From Smallanthus sonchifolius (lineage: Eukaryota; Streptophyta; Magnoliopsida; Asterales; Asteraceae), in NCBI GenBank assembly GCA_023525975.1, contig CM042021.1, forward strand, positions 77,321,501 through 77,385,500: a DNA stretch of 64,000 nucleotides, in the 5' to 3' direction. Of the stretch, positions 35,974 through 47,400 are shown piece by piece. The position numbers and the translations under genes were made by a program. Each line of letters opens with the position of its first letter. Positions within the stretch are counted from its first letter, which is position 1. The notes beneath the pieces are model-generated. The model saw only the letters and a program-made list of their open reading frames with translations, was not told the DNA's origin and did not search any database.

Positions 35974-37939
35974 TGAAACACACCACTTTTAAAAACAAAA
36001 CTTTAACGCGCGGAAGTCTTAAACCCAGAAATTTTTTATTTATTTATTTATTTTTACCTGTCGCCTACCGCGACTCATACGTGCCACCCCCGTCGCGGAC
36101 CGCGAGGGGACCTTTTTCACAGAAAGTTTCAGTTTTTCTGCAGGTTTCAGCACTTAACCAAATATCCAACATTTTTCAAACCTTCAAGACATTAAAATTC
36201 CCAACACCTGGGTTTTGACCAAAAACACATCAACAACAAGTAAATACACTAAAACATCAATTGTGTATCAAATTTACATCCATCTACGAGGGTTTTCCCA
36301 AAAATCCCCAAAATACCAAAATGCATACGAGAACCCTTCACGCCTTGGACTTGACTTGGACTACTTCGGAGCCTTTCCTACAACCATATAAACATATCAC
36401 CATTAGTAATGAGATAAACATAACCAACAAGTATTTACAACTTGTTGTCAACCTTTTCACCCATTTGACCCGTTAACACCCATTTGACCCGTTAACACCC
36501 ATTTGGTCAATTAAGGATTTCATACACTTGTATATCACCTACAAGTTACTTTCATCAATTCATTATCACTTTTCCATTTCCATTTTGGCACGTAGGCTAT
36601 AACTTCATATCCCAAAGGATACGAGATCATAACTCCATAACTATTCTATCCATTATGGTACTTAGACCATAACTCCATATCCATTCTATCCATTATGGTT
36701 CATAGACCATAACTCCATATCAACATATCCATTATAGTATAATTACTATAACTACATTCCTTCAATTATGCATACAATTTCATGCTCATTCATACCACAT
36801 AACAAATTATGCAACTTTACACATTATACATACAACCTTGCATAAAACTCATTTATGATCAACACATGATCCATTTCCTTTATAGCTTAACACTATAACA
36901 ACATTCATTCATTGTACATACTAAATCATTCACAATTTATCATATCACAAGTATGTACACAATCACATAACACATAATTCACAAAATTCACCATTTATCA
37001 TCAATACTAAGTAAGTGCGTAGGCACTTACCTTTCGGGTTAGAAGATCCCGCACCGCTCTCAAGCTTTGCAATTTGATTACCTAAACACATTCGCCTAGT
37101 TTAGTAATCTAACATATACCAAAATTTCATTACATTTGAGTTCACAACTCAATTTCCCAATTCCAACCCAAATTGACCCGTTTGGGTTATCCTCATAACC
37201 AAACACCCTCTTTCACCACAAACTCACCTACTTGAGTTTCATTAACTTAATCTTAACACTAATTCTTCTTTCAAAAATTATTATTAAGTTAATTTGGTGT
37301 TTGTTCTAGTGTCTAACATCTTAAAAACACTTAATCTTCATTAATTCACCATTCTAACATTATGACCCAAACACCCCCAATTTTCACCATATGAACCCTA
37401 ACTTCTCATAATCAAAATCAAAGGGTTCTAGGATGTTAATCATCATTCTTTAACTTTAGTTTAGCTAGATTATCAATAATCTAACACTAATTCATCACAT
37501 GCATACTCGATTTTCGGATTTCTTCAAAACCCACCAAATATCACATTCAAAGTGAAATCAAAGGAAAGAAATCACTTACTTGATGTTAGGAGAGTGATGT
37601 GCAAGCCAAAACCCCCACAAATCAAGCTCTAAATGCACGATTTGAGCTTCAATTGAGATTTCTCCTTTTTCTTCTCTTGAACATAAACGACCTCAACAAC
37701 ACAAATGAGGTTTATTTTGACTTTTGCTAGTCAATATGGCAGATTTTGCCATTTACACATTTGGCCCCGTAACTTCCATTTCACTCATTTCATTCTATAG
37801 TTAGTTAAAACTAACATAACTTCATTATTAACTTGAAACCTACTTATTTCAACTTATTTCATAAATATTATTTTCACCATAATATTTATTAAAATGCTTT
37901 ATTTATCTGAAAACGAAACCCGAATTTTGGTTCGTTACA
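35974..37939 (-). repeat. 5' LTR of Ty3-C (right end)
   Basis: It is nearly identical to 29067-31044. It lacks a 12-bp CCCCGTTTCATT-like segment near 36857 and is followed by CTGTG (37940-37944). Confidence 0.94.
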
Positions 37940-37944
37940 CTGTG

Positions 37945-38835
37945 CATCCTTAGTAGTATGCACAGGGGTTCGAACAGTGGATGCAGATTGTTGTTCAGGA
38001 TGTGAGGTGGAGGGTGTGGGATCAGTATCAGCCGGGATTCTTAACTGTCACCCGGGGTACTTTGGACGTTCAACATTGTAGATAACAATGGAACGTTTTC
38101 CCCTGAGAACTTTTTGGAAACAGTCCTCATGCTTTGAAAAATGTTATTTTTATGTCCCAACAAGATGTAGATTCTTGCAGGTTTTGAAAGATCTTTTAGT
38201 TCTTGATTGAAAACTTCCTGCAGGAATCTTGGGTACATGAAAAATTGCTGCTTTGCACCCTCTTGAAGGTTATATCGCAAACCCTCAAAAATGAGATGTG
38301 CAAAGTTGAAGCCTTGGTTAGTGACCATACCATGGAAGGCGGAGGCCAGTGCAGAGCTCACCTGATGCCATCCACTCCTCTTCTGAGATATGCAATGGAG
38401 AAGAGTGTGACAGAGATACTTCCATGGAGGGCCCATCAGCGCCTTCTCGATCGTATACTCGGTTTGATTTCCAGTGTATCCAATGGAGACAAAGGTCCTC
38501 ATGTATTCGTCCTTCGAGTATGAGATGGCTGCTCCCTCATCTTGAAGCTTAAGATGTTTTATGAGTGTAGCTTCCAAGATGGTGATATTCTTGCCGTCTA
38601 CTTTGGCTTTGATTTGGGGAATCCCCTGTTCGGTTGAGTAGACATCGGTTCTCCAGAAATCCTCCATATGGGGAATATATATAGTAGGGTTGGTGGTGAG
38701 GGCAAAGTAGATCTTTGATCGACATAAGAAATCGATCATATCGTCAAAACCATCGGATTTCTTTCCTTTGGTAAGATATGCTGTTAGGTTATGGTATGTG
38801 GAAAACTTGTCATCTGGGTTGTCGATATCTGCCAT
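37945..38835 (-). pseudogene. Copia-2 second reading frame, N-terminal part
   Basis: An ATG frame of 264 codons (38835-38041) encodes a compact, mostly folded-looking domain with ALTTNPTIYIPHMEDFWRT, KYLCHTLLHCISQKRSGW and FFMYPRFLQEVF stretches. The frame shifts near 38041, then continues as a Ser/Thr/Pro-rich linker (IPADTDPTPSTS) up to the Ty3-C insertion at 37944 and resumes at 29066. With the C-terminal part the ancestral protein was about 1,430 residues. I recall this domain from many Asteraceae retrotransposon-derived proteins, where it lies after pol; its biochemical role is unknown. Here it follows gag with no pol between and has its own candidate promoter upstream (38992-39413). Confidence 0.7.
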
Positions 38836-38991
38836 AGCCGTTTGATTTTGGAGGGATGATTTGAATATGGTGGAGACTTGAGAGTATGAAGAATATGGAG
38901 AGCTTTGAATGTGGTGGGGACTTTGGGTGAAAGTGATAGTTGGTTAGGGTTGAATTGAATGTGAAGAGGTGGTAAAGAAAATTTGATTTGT

Positions 38992-39413
38992 TCTTATAGT
39001 GGCAGATGAGAGAAAAAGCAGAATGACTTGTACAGTACAACCTTATTTACTTTTCATTGTTACAGCTGTAATACACCGAGGCAGTTATGGTAAAGACTGA
39101 CGTTATTTTCTTTTACAGCGGGTAAAAGTTAATTTTGGACTTAAGTTTACCCATCAGCAGCAAACTTGGTTGCTGTGGATGAGTAAGCCTGTCCGCAGCA
39201 ACTTTGGTTGCTGCGGAAGGTTAAGTCTGTCAGCAGCAAACTTAATTGCTACTGATAGATGCAATGATCTGCAGCAGGGATGTTGCTGCTGATGGCCTTA
39301 AAGCTATCCGCAGGAAAACTTGTTCCTGCTGAAAACTTAAGGCAGTCAGTGGCAAATCCTTTGCTGATGAAAATTTAAACCTGTCAGCAGCTGAAGGGCA
39401 AAAATGCTGCTGA
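38992..39413 (-). promoter_or_regulatory. Candidate internal promoter of the Copia-2 second frame
   Basis: Between the two frames (38836-39449) there is no coding sequence. On the minus strand it carries about seven imperfect palindromes (39147-39413) built on CAGCAGCAA/TTGCTGCTG. Examples are CCGCAGCAA...TTGCTGCGG near 39160 and GTCAGCAGC...GCTGCTGAC near 39390. A TATAAG box lies near 38998, about 160 bp before the ATG at 38835. The palindromes resemble those of the Copia-2 LTR, which suggests an LTR-like promoter inside the element. Confidence 0.45.
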
Positions 39414-39449
39414 CTTATAACTTTTATTTACAACATAAGACAGACATAT

Positions 39450-42221
39450 TTACATCAAAGGATAGATGCACTCAACTGAACCGATGATGATTCTTGGTGG
39501 TTTCTTTGCCTTCCAATGTTGAGTTGGTGGTTTTCCAGCTCTCTTTGCCTTTTCAGCAGCAGACTTTGTATTTGGCTTATCAGCATCAGATTTTGATACT
39601 GCTGATCGTTTTACTTGAGCAGTTGCAGATTTTGTTGCTGCTGAAGGCTTTCCCTTTTGTTCCTTGGGCTTTACTCGATCAGCAGCAGTTATTTTGACTG
39701 CTGATGGCTTAGGAACAGACGTATGCCTATCCTTCTTCCCCTCACTGATAGGCTTTTGTATAACTGGTGTTGGAAGAAGAATCTGATTGAAAGGATTAAA
39801 CTTAAAATTTGCAGCAAAGTGGTTTGATTCTCCACAGATGATGCAAGATTGTTTAGGTTTTGACAACTGCTCCCTTGATGGAGAAAGAGATTTTCTGAAT
39901 TGAGTTGTCTTAGCTTCAAATCTTCTTACCTGTTTGTTCTTCTCTGTCTTCTCAAAAGCATGTTGCTTGAGGTTTCTTTGCTGCTGAAGGTAGTAGAAGC
40001 AGGTGCTGGCAGTGTGGTTATATTTTCCACAGACAAAACATGATTTTGCCAGTTTATCCCTTGAAAGATGCACATAATCCTTCCTTTTGAAATTCCAAGG
40101 GTGAGCTTTGTTGTGCTCAAAAGTAGCTTCTTCCAATGTTTTTTGAACATATGGAACCCTTTCTCCATGCGCATGACATATGTCAAACACCTTCCTTGGC
40201 TGGACTGAAGATGAGGACCGGCCCTTTTCAGTATTTAGCTTCCTACCTTCTGGAGGATAGCTAATTTTGATTTGTTTGAATGGTGTAGGAACTGGTACTG
40301 AAATGGCTGGTACTTGTGCTGAATGGACTTCATCTTTAGTCAGAGTGACTTGAGGGGCAGGAGGAGATGAAGCTTCACTTGTTTTAGTGGAGTCTAAGTA
40401 AGTTGAATCAGACTCTGATGAGGTAGTGCATTCTTGTACCAATGGTTCATCCTTAGAAGGATCAAGATTTCTGTTGGCCATATCAAGATTTGCCAGATTG
40501 AAGCTTGGTTCATGAATGGTCACGTAGTCAGCAGGAGGTGCAACGGCTTGATATTGTTCAGCATGATACCCCACACCAGTTTTTACCTTATCATGAATTT
40601 GAGCATCCAAAAGTCTTTGCAGCTTTTTGGATGCAAATTCATATTCGTCGACATGAACCTTTTGTTCTGCCAATTCTGCTCTGGTAGCTTTTAATCTGGC
40701 CAGTAGATCATCAATCTGAGTTTCAAGATTGGTTTGTTCATGTTTTAATGATGAAATCTCTTTCTTTAGACAGTTATTTTTTTCTTTGTAACTGTCTTCG
40801 ACCCTTTTGAATTCAGATTTCATTTGATGAATCTCTTCATTTTGATCTATTAGGTTTTGATTATGCTTTCTGTAGCCTAAAACCTTATCAATGCAGGCTT
40901 GGGAACATAGATGTTCATATACCTGTGGCGGTATCTCAGTTGTGTCTGCCATAAGAGCTTGGTTGTTAGTAAGCAGATCTTCATACTGAAAGCTCCAGTC
41001 AAAGTCAGATGTTCCAACAGCTGCGCAAGCTGCAGTTTGAGCTGGAGGAGTAGCTTGTTGCTATTGGTGTCTTGGTTGGGCTTGGTGAGCTGCTGGGTTT
41101 GCTCTAGGTGCCTTGCATTCTCTCGCAAAGTGACCCAGTTGGTTACAGTTGTAACACTTCAACTTGCTTTTATCCAAGCCAACTCTCGTGTTTGAGCTGT
41201 TGCTTGGAAAGGGTCTTCCGGTTCTGGAGTAAAACCTTTTTGCTCTTATGGAGAGCATTGCAAATGAGTGCTGTATATCCATTTCTTCCAGATCATCTGG
41301 ATGGAAGCACTCAAGATCCTCCTTGATAAAGTACATGTTGCTTGAGTTTTTAGAAACAAAAGCAGCAGTGGTTGAGGCTTGAGAATGAGCTTCAAGAAGA
41401 AATGGTGATGTGTTTGTTTTAGAGGTGGGAGTTTGAGGATGTGTGACTAAGGGAGGATAGTAATTGCTAGTACTGGGGCCTGAGTGCTCAGAGTGAAAAG
41501 CAGATGAGGTGGTGTTGGATGTGGAGGCTGTTTGGTAGCTTGAGCTCCTTTCCTTGGCCTGAATCATTTCTAATTCATAGGTTTTGAGCATACCAAATAA
41601 CTCAGTCATCTGAAGAGTCTTCAGATTCTCGGTTCTTCTGATGGACACTGTGTAGAGTGTCCAGCAACTAGGTAGAGATCTGATGAATTTTTTAAGAATG
41701 TCTTCATTCTCCAACTTCACTTTTGAGCACTGCAACTCACCTACAAGATAAGTATATCTGTTATATATAACAGTTAGAGACTCACCTTCCTTCCAGATGA
41801 AGTTTTCGTACTGCTGCTTGAGGATGTCTCTTCTGTTTTCCTTAATTTCCTCAGATCCAGCAAACCTCTTCTCGAGGGCCTCCCACAGCTCATTTGCAGT
41901 TTTGTAGCTTCTGAAGTTATGAAAAACTTCATTTGGAAGGCACATTTGGATGGCTCCTAGTGCCTTGAAGTCCACCTCCATCTTCTTGATATCCTCTTCT
42001 GAATATTTGGAGGGATCCTTTGGAACTGTTGGTCCCTCAGAGTCAGCAGATGCCACCATGGGAGTGTATGGTCCATCCCTGATGGATTTCCACATTTCGT
42101 ACTCCTGATAACAGAAGAAGCTTTCCATGCGATTTTTCAACATGTCGTAGTCTTCTCCAGATACCAACCTTGGTGGTCGGTTGATGCTGCCGATGTCTTC
42201 AAAACCGTTGCTTTGTGCCAT
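39450..42221 (-). pseudogene. Copia-2 gag polyprotein with one in-frame stop
   Basis: The chosen start is MAQSNGF at 42221, since the upstream codons belong to the leader. The first 386 codons hold a Copia gag domain (LWEALEKRFAG, LKQQYENFIWKEGESL) and a C-x2-C-x4-H-x4-C knuckle (CYNCNQLGHFAREC). TAG at 41061-41063 interrupts the frame. The same frame reopens at once and reads on for about 537 codons to 39450. That part has a coiled coil (near 40650-40850), a second intact knuckle (CFVCGKYNHTASTC) and a third whose last Cys is Phe (CIICGESNHFAANF). The C-terminus is Lys/Ala/Ser-rich and basic. No protease D-[ST]-G motif follows. The long coiled-coil gag extension is typical of Asteraceae Copia elements as I recall them. 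Confidence 0.85.
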
Positions 42222-42314
42222 TTTTGTTTTGAGATTTTGGGTGACTTGATCAGAGAGTTTAGAATAGAACCAGAAGTGATTAAACAAGTGTGAATTTGTT
42301 TAATCTGAGCCAAA

Positions 42315-42326
42315 GCTCTGATACCA
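42315..42326 (-). other. Primer-binding site of Copia-2
   Basis: GCTCTGATACCA on the plus strand is TGGTATCAGAGC on the minus strand, two bases from the 5' LTR. It matches initiator Met tRNA. Confidence 0.9.
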
Positions 42327-42520
42327 CTTGTAGGATCGTGAAATTACAAGATGGTTCTGTTCTAAGTTGAGATTGGCGGAAACAAAAACAACTACACAAT
42401 TACAATCGATTACATAGAAAGAATACTGATAAGAACACTGTTGTATTAAGCTTAGTGAATAAACGATTACAAATTAAAACTCAGTTAAGAAGCACCCTTA
42501 CAATGAAGTGTTTACACAGT

Positions 42521-42562
42521 ATTTATACTAACTTAGAATCAAGACAGACCCTTGATTCTAAG
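42521..42562 (-). promoter_or_regulatory. Stem-and-TATA promoter core of the Copia-2 LTR
   Basis: CTTAGAATCAAG and CTTGATTCTAAG form a perfect 12-bp inverted repeat with a 7-nt loop (42532-42562), four bases upstream of TATAAAT on the minus strand. The same stem is intact at 25137-25167 and 62265-62295. Confidence 0.55.
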
Positions 42563-42844
42563 GATCAGATCGAACACAGACCGTTGATCTTTTATACAAA
42601 AGCTAATAATACACGTTAAAGCTAAACTAGCTAACTTTATTGAAGCGTTTACTTTATTCGTCATTGTTTGCATGCTCGGGGAAGAGCATTGTCGTCCGTT
42701 ATTGGTTGCACCATTGAGGTTCCTTCTGCTTTGAGTGTGTCAGTTGCTTTTGCAGAAAGTTGTCAGTGACGCTTGGCATGGATAGTCAGCTGCAACGATT
42801 TGTCTTCAAGGAACATAGCTATCAGCAGCAAGAATGAGAATAAT

Positions 42845-42982
42845 GCTGCTGATAAGCCTATCTGCAGCAACTTGTGTTGAACGCTGCTGATAAGCCTATC
42901 AGCAGCAACAAGTGTTGAATGCTGCTGATAAGCCTATCAGCAGCAACATGTGTTGAATGCTGGTGATAAGCTTATCAGCAGC
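42845..42982 (-). repeat. Four-copy palindrome array in the Copia-2 LTR
   Basis: The palindromes have GCTGCTGATA/TATCAGCAGC arms around AGCC or AGCT and stand about 38 bp apart. Here they lie about 320-460 bp upstream of the TATA box. Confidence 0.85.
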
Positions 42983-43028
42983 AATTGTACTTAGAATAAT
43001 TTGGTAGCAATCAGTCTTTGGTTCTACA

Positions 43029-44132
43029 ATTTTTGGGCTGGTGTGCATACGTAACGATGTGACTATTTTATAAAACTATGTTTATAAATGATGTATGTGA
43101 CGTTTTATAAAATGATGTTTATGAACGATGTTTTGGAAGGAAAGGTTATGAAAGAAGTGTTTATGAAATATTTTGCCAAAACAAGTTTACGAAGTGTCTT
43201 TGAATGAATGAATGAATGATTTTTAATAAAACGTACGAATGCGTTAACTGAAGTTTTGAAGTAAAAGAAGTGAATGTTTACGAAAGTCACAAACGAACGA
43301 ATCTGGCATTATTCCTAAGGGAATGAAGGTTATGGGTATGGGATGTATGTTATGGGCCTTTACCTTTTAGGGGACTTTGTGGTTGGCCAACTGTTGTACA
43401 AATGGGGTGATGACGGTCACCAAAGGGATTATCGTGATCCTTGAAGTTGGTACGGTTTACCTTACGGGGTAGTCGTGCTTGAAGCTTGGTACTTGTGCCT
43501 TACAGGGTGCAGTGCTTGAAGTTTAGTACGTGTCATCCTTATGATGCCATGCTTAAAGTTTGGTGTTGAATGACCTAACTATCGGGCCCTAGGATTTCTT
43601 CACCCGAATGACAGTACGGTGTTGATGGGCCTAGTGGTGGTGATCTTTAGGTTATTCCGCCAATATGCGATGTTTGGAATTGACGATTACGAGAAGGCGC
43701 ATATTCAATATGTTCGTTGACTTATGTTTATGATGTTATGTTATGTTATTGCATGTTTTCGTACGCTTTTATTAATGAAGTTAAATGATATGTTTTTGGC
43801 AAATCTTTGAAGTTAAGGCTTTATGAAAATTTAGAACTCACCAGCGTAGCTGACTTTTTAGTATGCATATTCCGGTTAAGGCAGGTTATGATGATGGACG
43901 GTGATGTTGGGCGTCTTGATGAGTTACCCGGATGATATGAATACTGGCATCCCGTTATGATTAGTTTATGTTATGTTTATGTATTAGACTATGTTATGCT
44001 TTCGATGTTGAACAATGTTATGATTATGTTTTAATGAAATTTTCTTCTGCATTATCTTGTTATTCGAGTTTAAGAACTATTTGTGAAAGAGTAAATCCAA
44101 CAAGTGAGGCCTCCCGGGTTTGGGGCCTTACA
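43029..44132 (+). repeat. LTR-derived tandem unit I, right part (the LTR next to Ty3-B)
   Basis: Unit I resumes after Copia-2 and ends GGGGCCTTACA, directly followed by the Ty3-B primer site. Its distal half shares GGACGGTGATG, GGGCGTCTTGATG, TATTCCGG and TTTTCTTCTGC with the complete 3' LTR rather than with units B to G. It is therefore the remnant of the original 5' LTR. Confidence 0.92.
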
Positions 44133-44135
44133 AGT

Positions 44136-44147
44136 TGGTATCAGAGC
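44136..44147 (+). other. Primer-binding site of Ty3-B
   Basis: TGGTATCAGAGC lies three bases after the LTR end at 44132. The following ~320 bp leader to the gag ATG (44467) shows no other feature. Confidence 0.92.
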
Positions 44148-44466
44148 AATAGTTTGAGAGATTCAGACACTCCCTAGTGCCTGAACTTAAACTGTGAATG
44201 GGACCAAAAGCGGATGCCAGTACGGGTAACTCGACCCACAATATCGGGTTTGAAGGTAGTATATATATTTACATATATAGTATTCCTTGGAAGTGTTAAG
44301 TAGGACTTGTGTTCTGATGGAATCACAAAGGTGGTCAAATATAAATCGAGAGGTAGTGTAATGGTTAATTGCAAATGGCCAGTGTTTATTAACAACTTAC
44401 AGTACTTTTTGAATTCTATTTGTTAACTAGCGTGATGACATTGCCTTCCTTGTCTTATAGAACGAA

Positions 44467-47400
44467 ATGGGAAGGAGAGGAAACATAAGGCGTAGTGGGG
44501 GCCATACCGGTGGTCGTACCGGTGGTCGGAATGGTGGGTGCGGCAGGACCCCTACGCACCAAGAGTACAGTGAAGAAGGGAGTGTTCACACTGAGCCAGA
44601 AGTTAGTATGCACGGGACTGAGCCGACTCATGTCGAAGAACAACAATTCACTTTTGAACCGGAAGTGAGAGCGGCTCTTGCACACGAGTTCACTGAGTTG
44701 ATGAAGGTTTCTTTGTCAGGACAGTTGGCAGAAGCGTTAAATAAGGCTATTGAGATGGATGGGTCTAACACGGCGGTTGGTACCCCGAACACTGCGGCAG
44801 TCAACGCACCGCTTAACCATGGTTGCGACTATAAGTCCTTTAAGGTATGTGACCTGCCGGTCCTGAATGGGAAGAAGGTAGCGGTAGCTACTTTTGATTG
44901 GGTAATCCGTATGGAATCTGCCATTCGTTTGAGCGAGTGTCGAGCGAATCAAGTTGTGAAATTTGCTGCTAACTCCTTGAGAGGGGAAGCATCCCATTGG
45001 TGGGAAGGTGTACGTCAAGCCACGGGGGACGAGGCTGTGGATGCGATGATGTGGACTGATTTGAAAACTTTGGTGATCAAGAATTTTTGTCCAAGGAATG
45101 AGATCGAAAAGGTAGAAAAAGAATTTCTAGGGATTAAGGCCGGGATCATGACGCACCGGCAGTAGACCACACGGTTCAATGAACTGGCACGTCTGGTGCC
45201 GCATCTTGTCACGAATGAGGAAAGAAAGATTGCCTGCTACATTCAAGGGCTGCCGGACCAGGTCCGAACCTATGTTAAGGAAAACGCCCCTACTACCTAT
45301 GATTCGGTAGTAGAACTGAGCGACGTGGTATTTGATGATCTGGCGCTGAATATCGTTGCCATTGAAGAGCCTAAGAAGAAGCTGAGTTTTCTAGCTAAGC
45401 GATCGGTTGGGAAGTTTTCTGGGGCTCGGGATAAACAGGCCAGGGTAGGCGAGGCGGCACTCTGTGGAAAATGTGGGGTAAGACATGCGGGCGAATGTCG
45501 GCTAGGGTCAAATATGTGATTTAAATGCGGCAAGATCGGACACTACTCCCGTGAATGCCCGCAAGGCTTCAAATGCTACAACTATGGGGAGAATCGTCAT
45601 ATGAGCCAGGAATTCACCAATCCCAGGATGGGTGAAGCCGGGAAAGGGAAAGGCCTGAAGAAGAAAGAAGAGAGGCCTCGAGCAAAGACCTGTGCGTACG
45701 CGCTGACGCAAGAATAGGCCAGGGTGGACCCCGACGTGGCGTCAGGTACGTTCATCCTTGACAACACTTTTGTTTTAGTGTTATTTGATTTGGGTGCTAG
45801 TAAGAGTTTTATGTCTACGACTTTTTGTAAACGAGTGAAATACACTGTCAGTAAGCTAGAAAGGGCCTTTAGCGTAGAAACAGCTGAGGGTTGGACTGCG
45901 AGAGTAACCGATGTAGTTGACAATTCCACGATAAAAATAGAAGGCCATAGATTCACCGTTAGGTTGTTTTTTATGGTTTTGGGTGGGTTCGATGTCGTGT
46001 TAGGTATGGATTGGCTAACTGCCAATGAAGCGCAAATTATATACAAACGAAAGATAATCCGACTCAAGGCTCCGGATAGTAGCAAAGTCGAGGTTTTTGG
46101 AGATCGTAACGCCCCGATACCCAACGTCGTCTCGATGATTAAGGCAGCATATTATTTGAGGCGCGGATGCGATGCTTATCTGGTGTACGTGATTGACAAG
46201 TGTAAGGAAGTGAAGGAACTAGATGATGTACCCGTGGTACGCGAGTACCCGGAGGTGTTTATAGAGGATTTGACTGGGATACCACCCGACAGAGAGATTG
46301 AGTTCTGAATCAACTTAGCACCAGATGCCCAGCCCGTGGCTAAAGCTCCTTATCGACTAGCACCAGTAGGGATGAAGGAACTAATGACACAACTAGACGA
46401 ATTACTTGAGAAGGGATTTATCCAACCGAGCATATCACCTTGGGGTGCCCCGGTGTTATTTGTAAAGAAGAAGGATGGTTCGATGAGAATGTGTATTGAT
46501 TATCGCGAGTTGAACAAACGTACCGTGAAGAACAAGTACCCTCTACCAAGGATCGACGGCCTGTTCGATCAATTACAGGGCGCAAGTTGGTTCTCAAAAA
46601 TCGACCTTCGATCCGGGTACCATCGGTTGAAGGTGAGGGAAGAAGACATACCAAAAACCGCATTTCGCATGCGTTATGGACATTTCGGGTTCCGCTTAAT
46701 GTCTTTTGGATTGAGTCCCTGAAGCGTTCATGGATTTGATGAATGGAGTTTGTCGACCAATGTTGGATCGATCGGTAATCGTGTTCATCAATGATATCCT
46801 CATCTACTCCAAGAATGAGAGTGATCACGCGTGTCACTTGAAGGAGGTATTGGAAGCTCTGAAGAAGGAAAAGTTGTATGCTAAGTTCTCAAAATGCGCG
46901 TTCTAGCTTAGGAAAGTACAATTCCTAGGTCACGTCATTAACCCGAACGGCATTATGGTTGACCCAGCAAAGATAATGACGGTAAGGGAATGGAATATTC
47001 CTAGGATGCCAACTGAAATCCGCAGTTTCTTGGGATTGGCAGGCTACTATCGGAGATTCATCCAGGATTTTTCAAAAATAGCTTCGCCGTTAACAAAGTT
47101 GACTCAGAAGGAGGTAAAGTACGAATGGGGTTAGACCGAGTATAAGGCGTTTAAGGAATTGAAGGAGAAGCTAACCAAAGCTCCAGTTTTGGCCCTTCCC
47201 GAGGGCAATGAAGACTTGGTGGTATACACTGACGCTTTGGGTCAGGGATTAGGGTGCGTGTTGATGCAACATGGGAGAGTGATTGCATATGCATCGCGGC
47301 AGTTGAAAGTTCACGAAGTCAACTATCCGACTCATGATTTGGAACTTGCTGCTGTCGTATTTGCATTGAAAATATGGAGGCACTACCTCTACAGGGTGAA

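Larger units (their letters stand above)
29067..37939 (-). mobile_element. Complete Ty3 chromovirus-type element Ty3-C nested in Copia-2
   Basis: The element is 8,873 bp on the minus strand with LTRs of 1,978 and 1,966 bp, a perfect CTGTG target duplication, an initiator-Met primer site, a polypurine tract and one gag-pol frame with a single stop. By eye the LTRs are about 99% identical apart from a 12-bp deletion in the right copy. It interrupts the second frame of Copia-2. Confidence 0.94.
24933..43028 (-). mobile_element. Large Copia-type element Copia-2, minus strand, apparently non-autonomous
   Basis: Two 700-bp LTRs (24933-25632 and 42329-43028) with TG...CA ends flank a minus-strand internal region. 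The primer-site complement (42315-42326) is next to the right LTR and the polypurine complement is next to the left LTR. Without the nested Ty3-C the element is about 9.2 kb. It encodes gag and a long second frame. No protease, integrase, RT or RNase H motif is seen between them. By eye the LTRs differ by about 2%, more than those of the nested Ty3-C, in line with the nesting order. Confidence 0.9.
42329..43028 (-). repeat. 5' LTR of Copia-2 (right end)
   Basis: This 700-bp LTR matches 24933-25632. On the minus strand it starts TGTAGAACC and carries four palindromes (42845-42982), a 12-bp stem (42532-42562) and a TATAAAT box (42521-42527). Confidence 0.93.
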
